Positions 42,401 to 51,800 of a stretch of DNA of 64,000 bases are shown here, piece by piece. Numbering within the stretch: the first letter of the stretch is position 1; the number at the start of each line of letters is the position of its first letter. The notes under the pieces are model-generated. The model saw only the letters and a list, made by a program, of their open reading frames with translations, had not been told where the DNA came from and searched no databases. Made by a program: the position numbers and the translations under genes. Source of the stretch: Certhia americana (Eukaryota; Chordata; Aves; Passeriformes; Certhiidae); NCBI GenBank assembly GCA_018697195.1, contig CM031858.1, positions 113,460,380 to 113,524,379 on the forward strand. Direction: 5' to 3'.

Positions 42401-44788
42401 GTCCTCCTGCTATTCAACTCATTGATAATGCAAAGTAGCAACCGCAGGAAAAAAAAAAAAAAGGAGAAAACACACAGAAATTATTTGTCTTGCATTCTCT
42501 GTTCTGTATGCAGCACTATTCCGGATGCTTTTTGTTTCAAACAAAAGAAGCAATTAGCTGCTCAATTGTCTTTTAAATCAGACACTTGAATTTCAGTAGC
42601 TACAGACAATCAAAATACATTACTCCAGTTTCAAATGCTTGACTGAGTACTCAACAGAATGCAACAACTCTCCTGTCTGAGGGGAAGACAAACCAAGCCA
42701 TTCTGTTCAGCTGATGATCAGGTACTACCAGCTGGAGTAAAAAGCTGCCATTAATATTTTGGTGAAGGGAGTTATAAAAAAAGAGTTAATTACTTGTAAG
42801 AAAAGCCTTGTCACAGTCCTCTATCCCAAAAACCAAGTACACACCATCATGACAGGTATTAATTTGTATCCTTAGTATTGGTAACAAAAAATGAGATGAA
42901 TAAAAAGAAGTGACTAATTCTCAGGTTTATAGTACTCTATCTTTCATTCTCTTGAAAAGAAGAAGGTAAGCCTTCATGCACTCTGCCTTGAAATGACCAT
43001 TTTACTTTTTTCTTGGGCTGAGGTCTTGCCCACAGTATATAAAGAATTCAAGTCACAGTAAATAAACAGTTATGACCAGTCATGCTGATAACCTGCAGGC
43101 AGCGCACAAATTTGTGGCAATATGGTTTGGGCTGGTTTTCTGTAACTACCAGAGAATTTACAGTCTGAAAAAGCAAGACCATCCAGAAGTTCACTGGGAC
43201 AATACAACCCCATAGGGATGTACAGTTCAACACGTGGAGCAAATCAGACTGAGAAGCTTCCAAGGCCAGAACATTGTTTACTTTTTGATTGATGAATTTT
43301 AGACCAGTATCCTTAGAAAGTGCAGCAATCTCCCTTCACAAGTGCCCCCCTACCAATCAGTTATTTACCTATTAACTTCTGAATTTGTCACCCAGCTTCA
43401 AGTTTTTTTCCAAAATGGGGCCTAATTTCTTTTAAAACAGACTACCGAACAGAAAACAGTAAGCCTACCAATGAGATTTGAGAAGGGCTGCATCTCAGCT
43501 TCACCCATTACCAGCCATCAGCCACAAGGGCGCTCTCCAGGGACACAAATCCCTAAGAAAATGAACTTCCTTGGGTTCCCACAGTTTGGTTTCTCTCTAG
43601 CAAGGTCTGTGGCAGGCAACAAGAGAAAAATATTAGTGGGCTACAGCCAGAGGTAGTTACTAGTTTCTCCTTTTTTGCAGCACTGCACCTTCCTATCTCA
43701 CACAAACCCCTCAGACAACTTCATCCCACGAGGAAATGTTTTTGCACGGCCCTACATCAAGCCTAGCAGTGTCAGCCTCCTGGCCAAGGACAGTGAGAGT
43801 ATCACCGGGCAGCTGTGTTTGGCCCTGAACTGTCCCTGCTGTCACTGCCAGGCCTGGCCCATGCCGGTGCTGCAAACAGCTCCCTGCCCCAGTCTGAGCA
43901 TCCTCCAAAAGGTGTAATAAGCCTCATGCCCAGCTCAATCTGGATTTTCTGCACCTGCCCCGCAAACCTAAAGAACTGCATCACATGGGAAACAGCAAAG
44001 TTGAAGTTTAAAGGAGTACGTCCAGAGGGCTGTCGCTCAGATTAGTCTTTTATCCTCTTTGTGCAGATCAGAGCAGCAGTCCTAAGTCTGGGGAGAAATG
44101 GGGCTCCCCCAGTGCTGCACTGCAGTCTAGGGAAGTTGGAATTCTAGCTCTGAGGGGCTGTAGACCAACAGTGGCTGCACCTGACCTCCCTGCCGAAGGT
44201 GCCGAAGCCCCAGTGACCCTCTCCTCCCTTCCGTCTCGGCGGGGCTGGGCTGTGCTGCCCTCAACGGGGCTCGAACTCAGCCAAGGCAGAGCCCCAGCCG
44301 CGGCAGCCCCGGGGCGATGGGAGGGCATCCCCCGACCCGCTTTCCGCTCGCCCGCTCGCTCCCGCAGCGGGATGCGCCGGCAAAGGAGCCGTCGGGCTCG
44401 GCCGCTGGAGGAGGCAGGGACGGGATGCGGAGAGGGCTGCATCCCCGGGCTCCCTGCGCGGGGCAGCGCGGCGTCTCTTACCTCCGTGCCGGGCGGCGGC
44501 GAAGAGCCGCGGGGGCGGCGGGGCGGCTGCGGCGGCGGCGCGGGGGTCAGTCGGCGGGGCACTGCCGCCGCTGTACCGCCGGGAGATCACCCGGTCCCTC
44601 CGCGGCGGGCGGGGCGGCAGCGGGCGGCCGTCGTCGCCCAGGGCTTGGAGGAGGATGTCGAGGAGCGCTCCCCGCTCGGCTCCGGCGGCGGGCACGTCCC
44701 TGCCCTCGGCGCCCGGCGGCGGCCCGGCCGAGGCCAGCAGCAGGAGCACGATGGCAGGCAGCGCCTGGCGCTTCTTCGCCCCTCGCAT
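12958..44788 (-). CDS. ALKAL1: ALKAL1, ALK and LTK ligand 1 (spliced, four coding exons)
   Basis: This gene encodes a small secreted cytokine of the ALKAL (FAM150/augmentor) family, which binds and activates the receptor tyrosine kinases ALK and LTK. Coding exons are 44788-44482, 19344-19291, 15340-15260 and 13022-12958 (307+54+81+65=507 bases, 168 residues plus TAG). Donors are GTAAGA, GTAAGG and GTAAGT; all acceptors end in AG after pyrimidine-rich tracts; all introns are phase 1 (about 25.1, 3.9 and 2.2 kb). Residues 1 to about 27 form a signal peptide (basic KKR, then a Leu/Ala/Val core). Residues 30-102 are low-complexity, with a short amphipathic stretch at 41-52, a dibasic RR at 70-71, six Ala at 84-89 and four Pro at 90-93. 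Residues 103-168 are the conserved domain: [46 protein letters not shown] and SPLC. Cysteines are at 129, 143, 152 and 165, the four of the family. IFPRDS, the GPVTF run and the SPLCxQ end point to ALKAL1 rather than ALKAL2. Human ALKAL1 is about 129 residues as I recall, so this one is longer at the N-terminus. The identification is secure; the 5' structure is less so. Confidence 0.95.
13023..15259 (-). other. ALKAL1: ALKAL1 intron 3
   Basis: This phase 1 intron of 2237 bases begins with GTAAGT and ends with TTTTATAG. It is AT-rich, and no repeat family or second gene was recognised inside it. Confidence 0.9.
15260..15340 (-). CDS. ALKAL1: ALKAL1 coding exon 3 (first two conserved cysteines)
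   Basis: This 81-base exon follows the acceptor CTTACTTTCAAACAG and ends at the donor ACAT|GTAAGT (GT at 15259-15258). It encodes the rest of Gly121 through Thr147 and the first base of Tyr148, including GPVTFSSEC and [18 protein letters not shown] with Cys129 and Cys143. The run HNTRDC resembles the form I recall for ALKAL2, while the flanking GPVTF and CSTP are ALKAL1-like. The exon is phase 1 at both ends and a multiple of three. Confidence 0.96.
16095..16205 (+). mobile_element. CR1 LINE 3' end fragment
   Basis: The sequence matches the 3' terminus of avian CR1 as I know it: a CATGGCCAGGGAGTTGGAACTAGATGAT-like segment, then CTTTAAGGTTCCTTACAACCCAAACC and ATTCTATGGTTCT. About 20 extra bases (including CCTGGGGTCATTGTCCACAA) interrupt the usual sequence before CTTTAAGG. 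It is 5'-truncated and non-coding, and lies antisense within ALKAL1 intron 2. Confidence 0.85.
17412..17452 (+). repeat. AATAAA followed by an 18-base poly(A) tract
   Basis: AATAAA at 17412-17417 is followed 17 bases later by a run of 18 A. This arrangement resembles the 3' end of a retroposed transcript, but I recognise no gene upstream of it and the hexamer is common in AT-rich DNA. Confidence 0.45.
17460..17530 (+). repeat. Two tandem imperfect copies of a 36-base unit
   Basis: Copy 1 (17460-17495) contains TCATCACTGAACGTCTTTAG and copy 2 (17496-17530) contains CCATTACTGAACATCTTAAG. Both end in GATAYATTAA and differ at only a few positions. They lie directly before the GATA microsatellite. 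Confidence 0.8.
17531..17739 (+). repeat. Composite (GA)n/(GACA)n/(GATA)n microsatellite
   Basis: An AG-rich run passes into about five GACA units, then into GATA/GGTA/GATG variants, and then into long pure GATA tracts (core 17573-17693). It closes with GGAA and GAAA units. The purine-rich strand is the plus strand throughout. It lies in ALKAL1 intron 2 and is likely to be polymorphic in length. Confidence 0.95.
19291..19344 (-). CDS. ALKAL1: ALKAL1 coding exon 2 (IFPRD...KHFT segment)
   Basis: This 54-base exon lies between the acceptor TTCTTCTCTCCTCAG (AG at 19346-19345) and the donor ACAG|GTAAGG (GT at 19290-19289). It completes Glu103 and encodes [17 protein letters not shown] plus the first base of Gly121. 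From memory, the human ALKAL1 segment is [17 protein letters not shown], a single difference, so this exon is the strongest paralogue discriminator in the gene. It begins and ends in phase 1 and is a multiple of three, so skipping it would keep the frame but remove the first block of the conserved domain. Confidence 0.95.
21000..21420. promoter_or_regulatory. Small GC-rich, CpG-containing patch in ALKAL1 intron 1
   Basis: The stretch contains a run of nine G (21004-21012), a GCCGCGGCCGC core near 21235-21245 and several CpGs, in otherwise AT-rich intronic DNA. It could be an enhancer, an internal promoter or a GC-rich remnant. No TATA box, start codon context or splice donor makes a promoter convincing. 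Confidence 0.3.
23300..24286 (+). mobile_element. Endogenous retrovirus LTR (passerine-type), apparently solo and decayed
   Basis: The sequence carries the hallmarks of an LTR family I know from songbird genomes. A tandem array of GGAG-CAG/CCCATGG-type units (such as GCAGATATCCACCTGCAGCC and CCATGGGATGGGCTCCAGC) is followed by CATTCCCTGTCTCTCTC, a CTGTTTTGCCCATAATGGTA segment, and a 3' end GGGAGTGATAGAG, GCCAGAGTCAACCCACTACA. The expected AATAAA near the R-region end appears as AGTAAA (24109-24114), consistent with decay. The 5' boundary is uncertain, and I see no internal gag or pol sequence or second LTR beside it. Minus-strand open frames of 130-199 codons across it are shadows of the repeat. 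It lies antisense in ALKAL1 intron 1. Confidence 0.85.
25453..25490. repeat. Perfect 11-base inverted repeat
   Basis: GAGCACTTTCC (25453-25463) and GGAAAGTGCTC (25480-25490) are exact reverse complements separated by 16 bases. A further partial copy, GGAAAGCAGCTC, follows directly. No terminator role applies in this setting. Confidence 0.8.
29411..29470 (+). repeat. Short tandem repeat of about 35 bases
   Basis: GTGCTCATTT occurs at 29411 and 29446, each time leading into TATTCTAAATTT, which itself occurs three times in the 60 bases. Confidence 0.8.
30560..30645. mobile_element. Possible degraded CR1 fragment
   Basis: CCAGCCACCAGTTCAACATC, AAGGGCAACGG and GACTGGGCACT faintly resemble an internal stretch of the avian CR1 3' region. 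The match is weak and could be chance. Confidence 0.25.
31627..31655. repeat. Near-perfect hairpin with 13-base arms
   Basis: GTAACGAACATCT and AGATGTTCATTAC pair with one mismatch across a 3-base loop. It is too short for a microRNA precursor. Confidence 0.75.
33444..33474 (+). repeat. 31-base poly(A) tract
   Basis: Thirty-one consecutive A are followed by two further A-rich groups split by single G. No polyadenylation hexamer or recognisable retrocopy lies upstream. Confidence 0.9.
37165..37182 (+). repeat. 18-base poly(A) tract
   Basis: A run of 18 A lies in AT-rich intronic DNA. Similar shorter runs lie near 40280, 41333 and 42450. Confidence 0.8.
44482..44788 (-). CDS. ALKAL1: ALKAL1 coding exon 1 (signal peptide and variable N-terminal region)
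   Basis: This exon runs from the ATG at 44788-44786 to the donor GGAG|GTAAGA at 44482/44481 and encodes residues 1-102 plus the first base of the codon for Glu103. The start was chosen because the next residues give a good signal peptide, position -3 is G, and the exon joins the next one in frame (GGA G|AA ATT gives G-E-I, matching the AEIFPRD or VEIVPRD junction of the family). The reading frame stays open upstream of this ATG for a long way. That is an effect of GC-rich sequence, and a splice acceptor sits only 10 bases before the ATG. The exon is very GC-rich with CGG-type runs that encode poly-Ala and poly-Pro, a composition that often causes sequencing gaps in bird genomes, so the intact frame is worth noting. 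Confidence 0.92.
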
Positions 44789-45623
44789 CTCTGCGGCGCT
44801 GGGAGGAGGCAGAGAGCGAAGGCGGTCAGCGCCGGGCCCGGCCCGCACCCCACCCGCCCGCCCCCCATGCCGCTCCCGGGGGCACCCCCGCCCGCCGCTC
44901 CCGCACGCCTGAGCCCGGCACAGCCCGCCGAGCGCCCGCGGAGGGGCAGCGGAACCGGGACCCGACGGGCCGTCACCCGCTGGCCCCGCCGGTCCCCGCG
45001 CAGAGCCGCCGCGCTCGCCCGGCTCCACGGAGGCTGCGTTTAAGAGACACGGATTAGGGAAGGTTATTAACCGCGCCGCACATGTTGGCGGTTTCGCAGG
45101 GGATTTGCTCGGCTCCCTCTGCCTCTTGGAGCCCCCGCGCCCGCGGGTTCCTCCTGGTTCCGCCGGCGGAGCGGAGCGACAGGAGAGCCCCCGCGATGGG
45201 CCAGCCTGGTCCAGCCCGGGCAGTGCCACACCGGGGGTTCGGGAAGCCGGCACGGACGGCAAAGGGATGGAGTTCAGTGAGGGGCGAGTTAATTGGAAGT
45301 GCCTCAAATCATGGTGCAAAGGGCGAAAACCATCACCACGGGCTGGGGCTTCGAGAGCAGCACTTAATGCCTTAACTAAGCTATTCTAATTATAGAAAAC
45401 GGGTAGGATTAAGAAAGAGGGAGGGAAGGAAATTCTCTTATTTACAAACTGTTTTCTAGCTGGCTTGCCTTGCAAATCTTCATGGGAGCCGGCTTTCCCC
45501 GACGGCTCCGGGCTCCGGGCTCTCCTTCCCTCCCTGCCTTACCGGGGTGCACGGCAAACCCGGGGAGTAACCGGGGAGTAATTCCGAAGATGGTCTCCGG
45601 AGAGCCGGCGGGCGGCCGCTTAC

Positions 45624-45768
45624 CTCCAGGCAGAGGCGAGTCCGGCTGGGTGCGTGCGGGCTGGGGAGCGAGGTGCGGTGCCGCCGTCGGAGAGCCCGTG
45701 TCCCAGCGGAGGCTCCGCCGGGCGCGGAGTGGGGCGCTCGGTGCTGCGCCCGGAGATGGGGGATGCGC
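45624..45768 (-). other. ALKAL1: Predicted ALKAL1 non-coding first exon (5' UTR)
   Basis: A strong donor GGAG|GTAAGC (GT at 45623-45622) lies about 140 bases downstream of a minus-strand TATA box. A matching acceptor with a long pyrimidine tract, ending in CCTCCCAG (AG at 44800-44799), sits 10 bases before the ALKAL1 ATG. Splicing the two removes 825 bases and gives a 5' UTR of roughly 150 bases. The transcription start is estimated from the usual TATA spacing of about 30 bases, so the outer end is approximate. This is inference from signals alone; a start within the CpG island closer to the ATG is possible as well. Confidence 0.55.
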
Positions 45769-45789
45769 CCTCCAGGGCCATGCGCTTCT

Positions 45790-45797
45790 CTTATATA
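45790..45797 (-). promoter_or_regulatory. ALKAL1: TATA box of the predicted ALKAL1 promoter
   Basis: On the minus strand the sequence reads GGACTATATAAGAGAAGC, a near-consensus TATA box at the upstream edge of the CpG island. The predicted non-coding exon and its donor lie directly downstream, in the same orientation as ALKAL1. Two small inverted repeats lie just upstream (45810-45853). Confidence 0.55.
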
Positions 45798-45809
45798 GTC
45801 CACACCGGC

Positions 45810-45853
45810 GTACTCAAATGAGTACTATCGACTTTAGGTGGGTGGCAGTCGAT
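45810..45853. promoter_or_regulatory. Two palindromic elements directly upstream of the ALKAL1 TATA box
   Basis: GTACTCA/AA/TGAGTAC (45810-45825) is a perfect inverted repeat with 7-base arms starting 13 bases upstream of the TATA box. Next to it, ATCGAC (45827-45832) and GTCGAT (45848-45853) form a second perfect pair across 15 bases. The position suggests binding by dimeric factors, but I cannot name one with confidence. Confidence 0.4.
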
Positions 45854-48800
45854 GGAGACACCTCTGGTAATCACTCTTGGGCTCAGAGAGGGTCTTTTCT
45901 GACAAACTTCCTCCTCCCCGTTTGTCCCCCGGTGGATGGCAACTGAAAGCTGCGTTTGAAGTGACTCTGATGTATTTGTGAAATTAGATTTCCCAGAAGA
46001 TTGAGGAACGCTTACTAATAAAGCTGCCGGCTCAAGAGATTAAAATGTGCTTTAACTTAGCGAGATTCCCTTGGGAGTGCAACACGGAAACTATTTAATT
46101 CCCCCCTTTTTTTATTGAACCAAGAAGCCGTGAGCAAAGTCAGAAGTGTGTATAAATTTGGTTCTGTTTTGATGGTGAGGAAAGTGGTTCGTCTGTCTTT
46201 GGCAGGTGAATTCACAAACTATGAACCTTGTAAAAGTTTGCTACTTCAAAACAGCTTTTTCAGTTTTTGACAATGAGACTTAATGAAAAGCTCACCAAAA
46301 AGGTAGTGATCTAATGAAACTATTAAACTCACAGGTTAAAAAATTTGCCTCCTAAAGCCCTAAGTAGATCAGCTAAAAATTAGTGAATAAAATCTCAACT
46401 TTCAGAGAGCAGTTGAGTGCAGGTGGTCTTGATGGATTGAAAAGCAATGAACATTTTTCAAATTATACCAGGCAATATTTTATGTTGGTATTTTGCAACT
46501 CTTTGTCATAAGTTACGACTTAGATATTTACTTAATAATAGTGGAACAAAAAGAAAAAAAAAAAAAAAAAGAGAGATATCCTTTAAGATGTGAAAATGGG
46601 GAATTTATATTTGAAAGAGATTTAAACTATTCTGAATCTTGTCTGGCACAAAACATTTCTCCACAAACTTTGTCTCTTTCACCAAACTCCTTCATTCATA
46701 CCCTTCTCTGGTTGTCTCAGGCAGCACGTACTCTGGGCTGTATTTCACAGGGACTGTGTCATTGCTGGTGATGGGAACAAGCTTCATCTTCTTCTTGCCA
46801 CATCATCTTCTGCTTGGGCTATCCTCACTCACCTTTGGGGCTGGGATCCCACAAAGATCAGAGATCAAACCATGTTTAACTAATAAGGGCTTGCAAAGGG
46901 TTTTATCACACAGATTTTTTTAGAGGTCAGTGTGCTGCACTAGATACACTGGTCTGACCTGTGGATTCCCAGGATAACTGAAGCAAGGTGCTTTCTTGAT
47001 AGGTGAATTCCTGCTTTTGCATCTTTATTGGGTGCAAATAAGAAATTCACTTGTGTCAAGCTGATGGTTAAGTTCAGTGAAGAGGGAAAGGGAAGCAGTA
47101 ATCAGCTGAGAAATAAAGCATCCCATTAATTAACCAGCTGCAAAATAAATCCCAAATTTTCTCTCCATTTGCTTATTTTTTTCTCTTATTGTTTTATTAT
47201 TTTATTTTGCCCTCAGAGACATCTGTTGACACCACAGAATGGGACTGAATTTTTCTGTGGGACCTACTGAAGCATTGCCTTGACTCTAGCTCCTATGCCT
47301 AACCATTACTAGTCATGGACTAGGTTTTCATCTTCTAGCCCTGGAAGCAGGTTGCATGGGAAGGAAATCCACGTGACACTGTTAAGACAGAATAATTTTG
47401 CTGCTCATAAAAGCCCCAAAGTCTTTATTGGATGTCTGTTTGAGGCAGATAGCAGAATACTCATAAGGATTAAAAGCAGTATCACAAAAGGCAAGGAAAT
47501 AGTCCCTCTTTTCTCACCCACATCCCTAGAAAAGGTCTAGAGAGTCTGCGGAGTGGCATGGCTGACTGTGCAATCTTGATGGACAACATCCTGGAGCTGC
47601 CAGTTTGGGAAATTTCTAACCCCTTCAGCAAAGATTCTCAAATGTGTCACCCTCACACAAATAAGATACAAATGCTGCTACAAATACTAAAGCTATTTAA
47701 TTTTATTCTTTAATTTACCTGTTGATTATTTAGAGTTTTGAAGCTTTGTATTGGAAGCCAACTAGGCCCTTTACCATTATGTCCCACCCAGTTTTACCCT
47801 TGTCCTTTACCTCTGCTGTAACTTGTTTCTCTCCTTTGGAAGAGCTGTATCCTTCTTTCCCTCAGATGGACATTATACCCACCCAGAGAGAAATGAACTG
47901 GTTTATAATTAGTTTTAAGTTAGACAGAATAAAAAGGTAGGTTGCTTAATTTCTTAACCTTTTTCTTATGTTATCTTTTGGTATTTTCAAAAGAATAATC
48001 AAGAAGTCAAGAAAACAAGAGAGTGGGTGTCCCTGCAGAGCAGCTTGAGAGGCAGATCTATCAGCCCTTGAAGTTACTGCAAAGATTTTCATTCACTTCT
48101 GTAGGAGCTGGGACAACACTTAAAATGAAAGGAACCAATTAGAACCATAGCACATCTAAATCACAGGTTTTAAGTAGCTTTTTCAGATTCTTTCTATGCT
48201 CAAAACCTTAAAATCTTGTGTAAAAACAAAACAAAAAGATTTGTTTTCTATTATTGTGCAAAGCCTTGTCTCCTTTTAAGTTGTTTTGATATTTGAATTC
48301 ATCAGAGAGCAGTTGAAAGAAGGAAGACCAGGCTGCATCCAGAGGATGATGTTTTACTAATCCTAGGCAATTCTGGCAGGATGAAACCCCATTCTCATTG
48401 GCCCTTTTGTTAGTAGCTCTAATGTTTCTCCTCATCATTATATGGAAAAAGAATCTCAGCATGAGATTTACATCAAAGAGACCATCTTAAGGCTTCACTC
48501 AGTATCTTATTTAGGAACAGAAAACCTGTTATTAGTGAGCTTAAATAAGTCTGGTTATTTGCTTCCTATAGCTAATGGATTTAAACAGGTACATCACATT
48601 ATTTTTCCATCGACATTTTCTTTTTATTTTCTGGTCTGCCTTAGCCACAAGTATATCTGATTGAAGTTAAAAACAAGCTAGTTATGTTGAAGTATCATAA
48701 GGATACTTCAGGGACTCAGAGAGATGATCTAGTGCTTTCCCTTGTTCAAGGCAGAGACAAGTGTACCTATGTCTTCAGGGCTCAGCAAAAAACTTTTAAT

Positions 48801-51800
48801 TTCTCCCGTCAAGCTAAACACTTCACCACAAATCCATTAAATGAAAAATTGGTAAATGTGGGTTTAGAAGTGACATTTTACCTTGGGATTTACACTGAAA
48901 TATAAAAATTATCTAAATGTATTCCCAAAGCACACACTCAAATAAAAGACAGGCTAAAGTGAAGATTTAAAATTTAGGTGTCTTGCTGTCTCTACATAAA
49001 TCTGTCAGCCAAAGATTTCCACGGACATTCACCTAAATCAAGAAGGAAAACCTGTTTTTGTTGAAGTTCATTGGAATTTTCATGCTGACTTTGTTGAGCA
49101 GGGATTTAATATAGGGTTGTTACTGAAGAAAAGGTGAAGAAATGAGAAGTCACCTCAAAAATATGAATGTATTTGCCAAGGCAGTATATTATAGATGGCT
49201 GTTGTAATTTCTGATAAGTAGTGGAGGATTCCAGCTGTTTTCAGATTACAGCATTTCCTTAAAATCAGAGTTGTTACACACCGTATGCATACATGCCTGT
49301 TGAGGGTCAGTGCAGAGGACTTGATCAGATGGCCTTTTGAATAGTTTGCAGTCCTTTGTTTCTATGAATCTACTGGGTTTTTTGCAAGTGGCTTTTAAGG
49401 AACAGGTCATGCTATTGAAGGGTCTGATGGGAAGGCCATACAGTTAAGCAAAACAGTGTTACTAAAAGAAATGTGAGGATCAATGTGTTGTATTTATATC
49501 TTAAATGAAAACTTAGTGCATCTCATGATTTAATGGGGGTTTTTTTTAATATTTTTGTAGAAGTAGCACAGCAGAGAATTGTGGCATGTTCTTAATTGAA
49601 CTTTAGATAGCAGCTTCCAGTGGTTATTCAGTACAATAAAGATTATTATTTTTCCCATTAAAGAATTTCATATAAGTTTTATTATTACAAGCATATCTAA
49701 GCATTTTTAACTGCAAAGCTGTAATGATATTTACTGGCTTTATCATTAAGAAATTCTACAATGAAGTCACCACCTTTAAGGTTTGGGGGCATTTCTGTGC
49801 CTGCAATTACAATATAATGAGTAAATTTTTTAGGCCCTTTGTCTCCACTGTGCTCTGAAAGGCCAAGCTGGAAACATGAGGAAGTTTCTGACATAGAGAT
49901 TTAAAACAATAACCTGAAAACTAACCTACAAGTTGTTCAGCAGGAAGCAGAGAGGATCTAAGGAGAACACTGAGGAGCCAAGCTTGGTAGGACTGTGAAA
50001 TAAGTCCTTCTATATTCTTTTATTTTTCCTGAAACAGTTTCAGTAATGAAGGTTTTGTTTCTGCACTGACCATCTGCAGCTGGGACTGTTCAGCTGACTG
50101 TGGCACATGGGATAAACTACTGAGTCAGAGTCTAGAGTTGTTATTTCACAGGAATCTGATCCAAGTAGTTTTTCCCTTAGCCTAACTGATACTGAGAACT
50201 TAATAGCAAGAAAGGAACATGGCTTGCCTTTAAATTGTTCCCTGGACAAAATCTTCTACAAGACTTTCAAAGAAGAAAAATAGAAAGACTTTAAAACCTG
50301 GAAAGGTTTTCCAGGACCTGAGAATTGTGTGCTGAGGACGACTAGTCTCAAGGGCTGAGAAATAATCAGTCTGATCAAAGAACCCTTTGAATTTCTTCAG
50401 TTCTTCACAAATGTTGGAGCACAGAAGATATGAAGGCAATTATTTGTATTACCATGACTCTGAAGATTGACAGTTCATCTTATTTTTAGAAAATATCCAA
50501 TAGTGGCTTGGTTTGTTTTCACCTTTTGATTTTGACCAGAATTACATTTAAGAAGGACAAAGCAGACCCTCTACCACAAGAATCCTGCTGCAGGCACCTG
50601 CTGTTATCTGACCCCAGAATACCAAAAATAGATACCAAATTGTCCCACTGGTTTGAGTCTTTCTCTTTTGAATCCAGATCCTCAGCTCTGTCAGATGCAC
50701 TGCAAAAGACAAAAGTTCTTTTTTTGAGGTAATGACAGCTTATTACACCTGTCATTATAGCAGCTAAAAGAGTTTATTTGCAGATGCATCAGGTTTAAAT
50801 TAAATTTCTTGCTTGGAACAGAAGACATCTTCACCATCATGCCCTTTGTGACAGCAGATTCATGACAGCAACTTACTGACAGCACCAAAAAGCTGACTGG
50901 TGACCAGAATAACTGTGCAGGTGACATGACCGCCTTGAAGAGATCCATCTGACCAACATGAGGATCATCACTCAAATGTTTCCTTTCAACACCATCAAAG
51001 ACTGAGTGATATTTTCAGGGTGTGGTAACAAGGGCAATATCAAGACTTTACATTCAAATCATGTAGTCACCGATTCAGAAAAAAAAAATGTTTAATTTCA
51101 TCTTGTAATGAAAGCCTTCATCAGCGGAACCTGAACCTAGGGATTTTTGTGGATGGAAGAGTTCAAGGGCAGCCTTCACTGCAGATGGAGAATCACTCCA
51201 GGTGTGCAGAAGCAGAGTAGTCTGAGTTTAGAGCTCTCTGACCTCCACTGCTAAAGTACTCAACTTTTATAAAAGAACAAGAAAATTTGTATATAAATGT
51301 TGTGTCAGTAGTAAAAGAGGAGGCTTGAAAAGTTTTAGAAAAAAATGAACTGTAGGGACCACCCTAAATGAAAAAGTTCTCCAGCTTAAGTTCATGTTAC
51401 TTCCAAAGCAGAAGTTAAGACAATTCATGCCAATCCCTACAGCAAAGATTTCTGATGATCTGTTACATTAAGGATACATATCCACTGTGTTCTCCTGTTG
51501 ATCCTTGCTGATTTCTTGTCTGATTTCTAATTAGACTGGCAAACTTTCCAGACCTGCTGCATACTGATGGTTTCAAAGCAAAAGATTTCTAAGAATTTGA
51601 CTTGTGCCACTTTACAGTTTAGACAAGAACTTAGAATGTACAACATGATCTGAAATCAGTGGATTAACTGATTCTCGAAGGAGCTTCATACTAAAAAAAT
51701 GTTAGCGGGGTAGTGTTTATTTGAATAAAACATACATCAGTGTTGATTTGTTCAGAGATTTTCAGCAGCAATTGATTTTTAGACTGGGAAGAGGTAAAGA

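Larger units (their letters stand above)
19345..44481 (-). other. ALKAL1: ALKAL1 intron 1
   Basis: This phase 1 intron of 25,137 bases begins with GTAAGA and ends with TTCTTCTCTCCTCAG. It contains a GC-rich patch (21000-21420), an ERV LTR (about 23300-24286), an 11-base perfect hairpin (25453-25490), a possible CR1 remnant (30560-30645), a 31-base poly(A) tract (33444-33474) and other short A-rich runs. Beyond these I recognise no exon or repeat. Open frames of about 60-110 codons scattered through it resemble no known protein. Confidence 0.85.
44160..45790. promoter_or_regulatory. CpG island spanning the ALKAL1 promoter and first coding exon
   Basis: This stretch is far richer in G, C and CpG than anything else in the window and contrasts sharply with AT-rich flanks on both sides. 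It covers ALKAL1 coding exon 1, the predicted intron in the 5' UTR, and the predicted non-coding exon up to the TATA box. CpG density dips around 45.3-45.47 kb, so it may count as two islands. Open frames of up to about 350 codons on both strands here come from GC-rich composition and the lack of stop codons, not from extra genes. Confidence 0.85.

Noticed and set aside
44171..45057. Plus-strand open frames of 290 and 246 codons in the CpG island
   Set aside because: They overlap ALKAL1 coding exon 1 on the other strand, are Arg/Ala/Gly/Pro-rich, and reflect scarce stop codons in GC-rich DNA.
44789..45319. Upstream part of the 352-codon minus-strand frame containing the ALKAL1 start
   Set aside because: A splice acceptor lies 10 bases before the ATG, the upstream residues lack a signal peptide, and known ALKAL proteins start with one.
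49318..49372. Possible CR1 tail (CTTGATCAGATGGCC ... TTTCTATGAATCT)
   Set aside because: Only two short matching words; too worn to list as a repeat.
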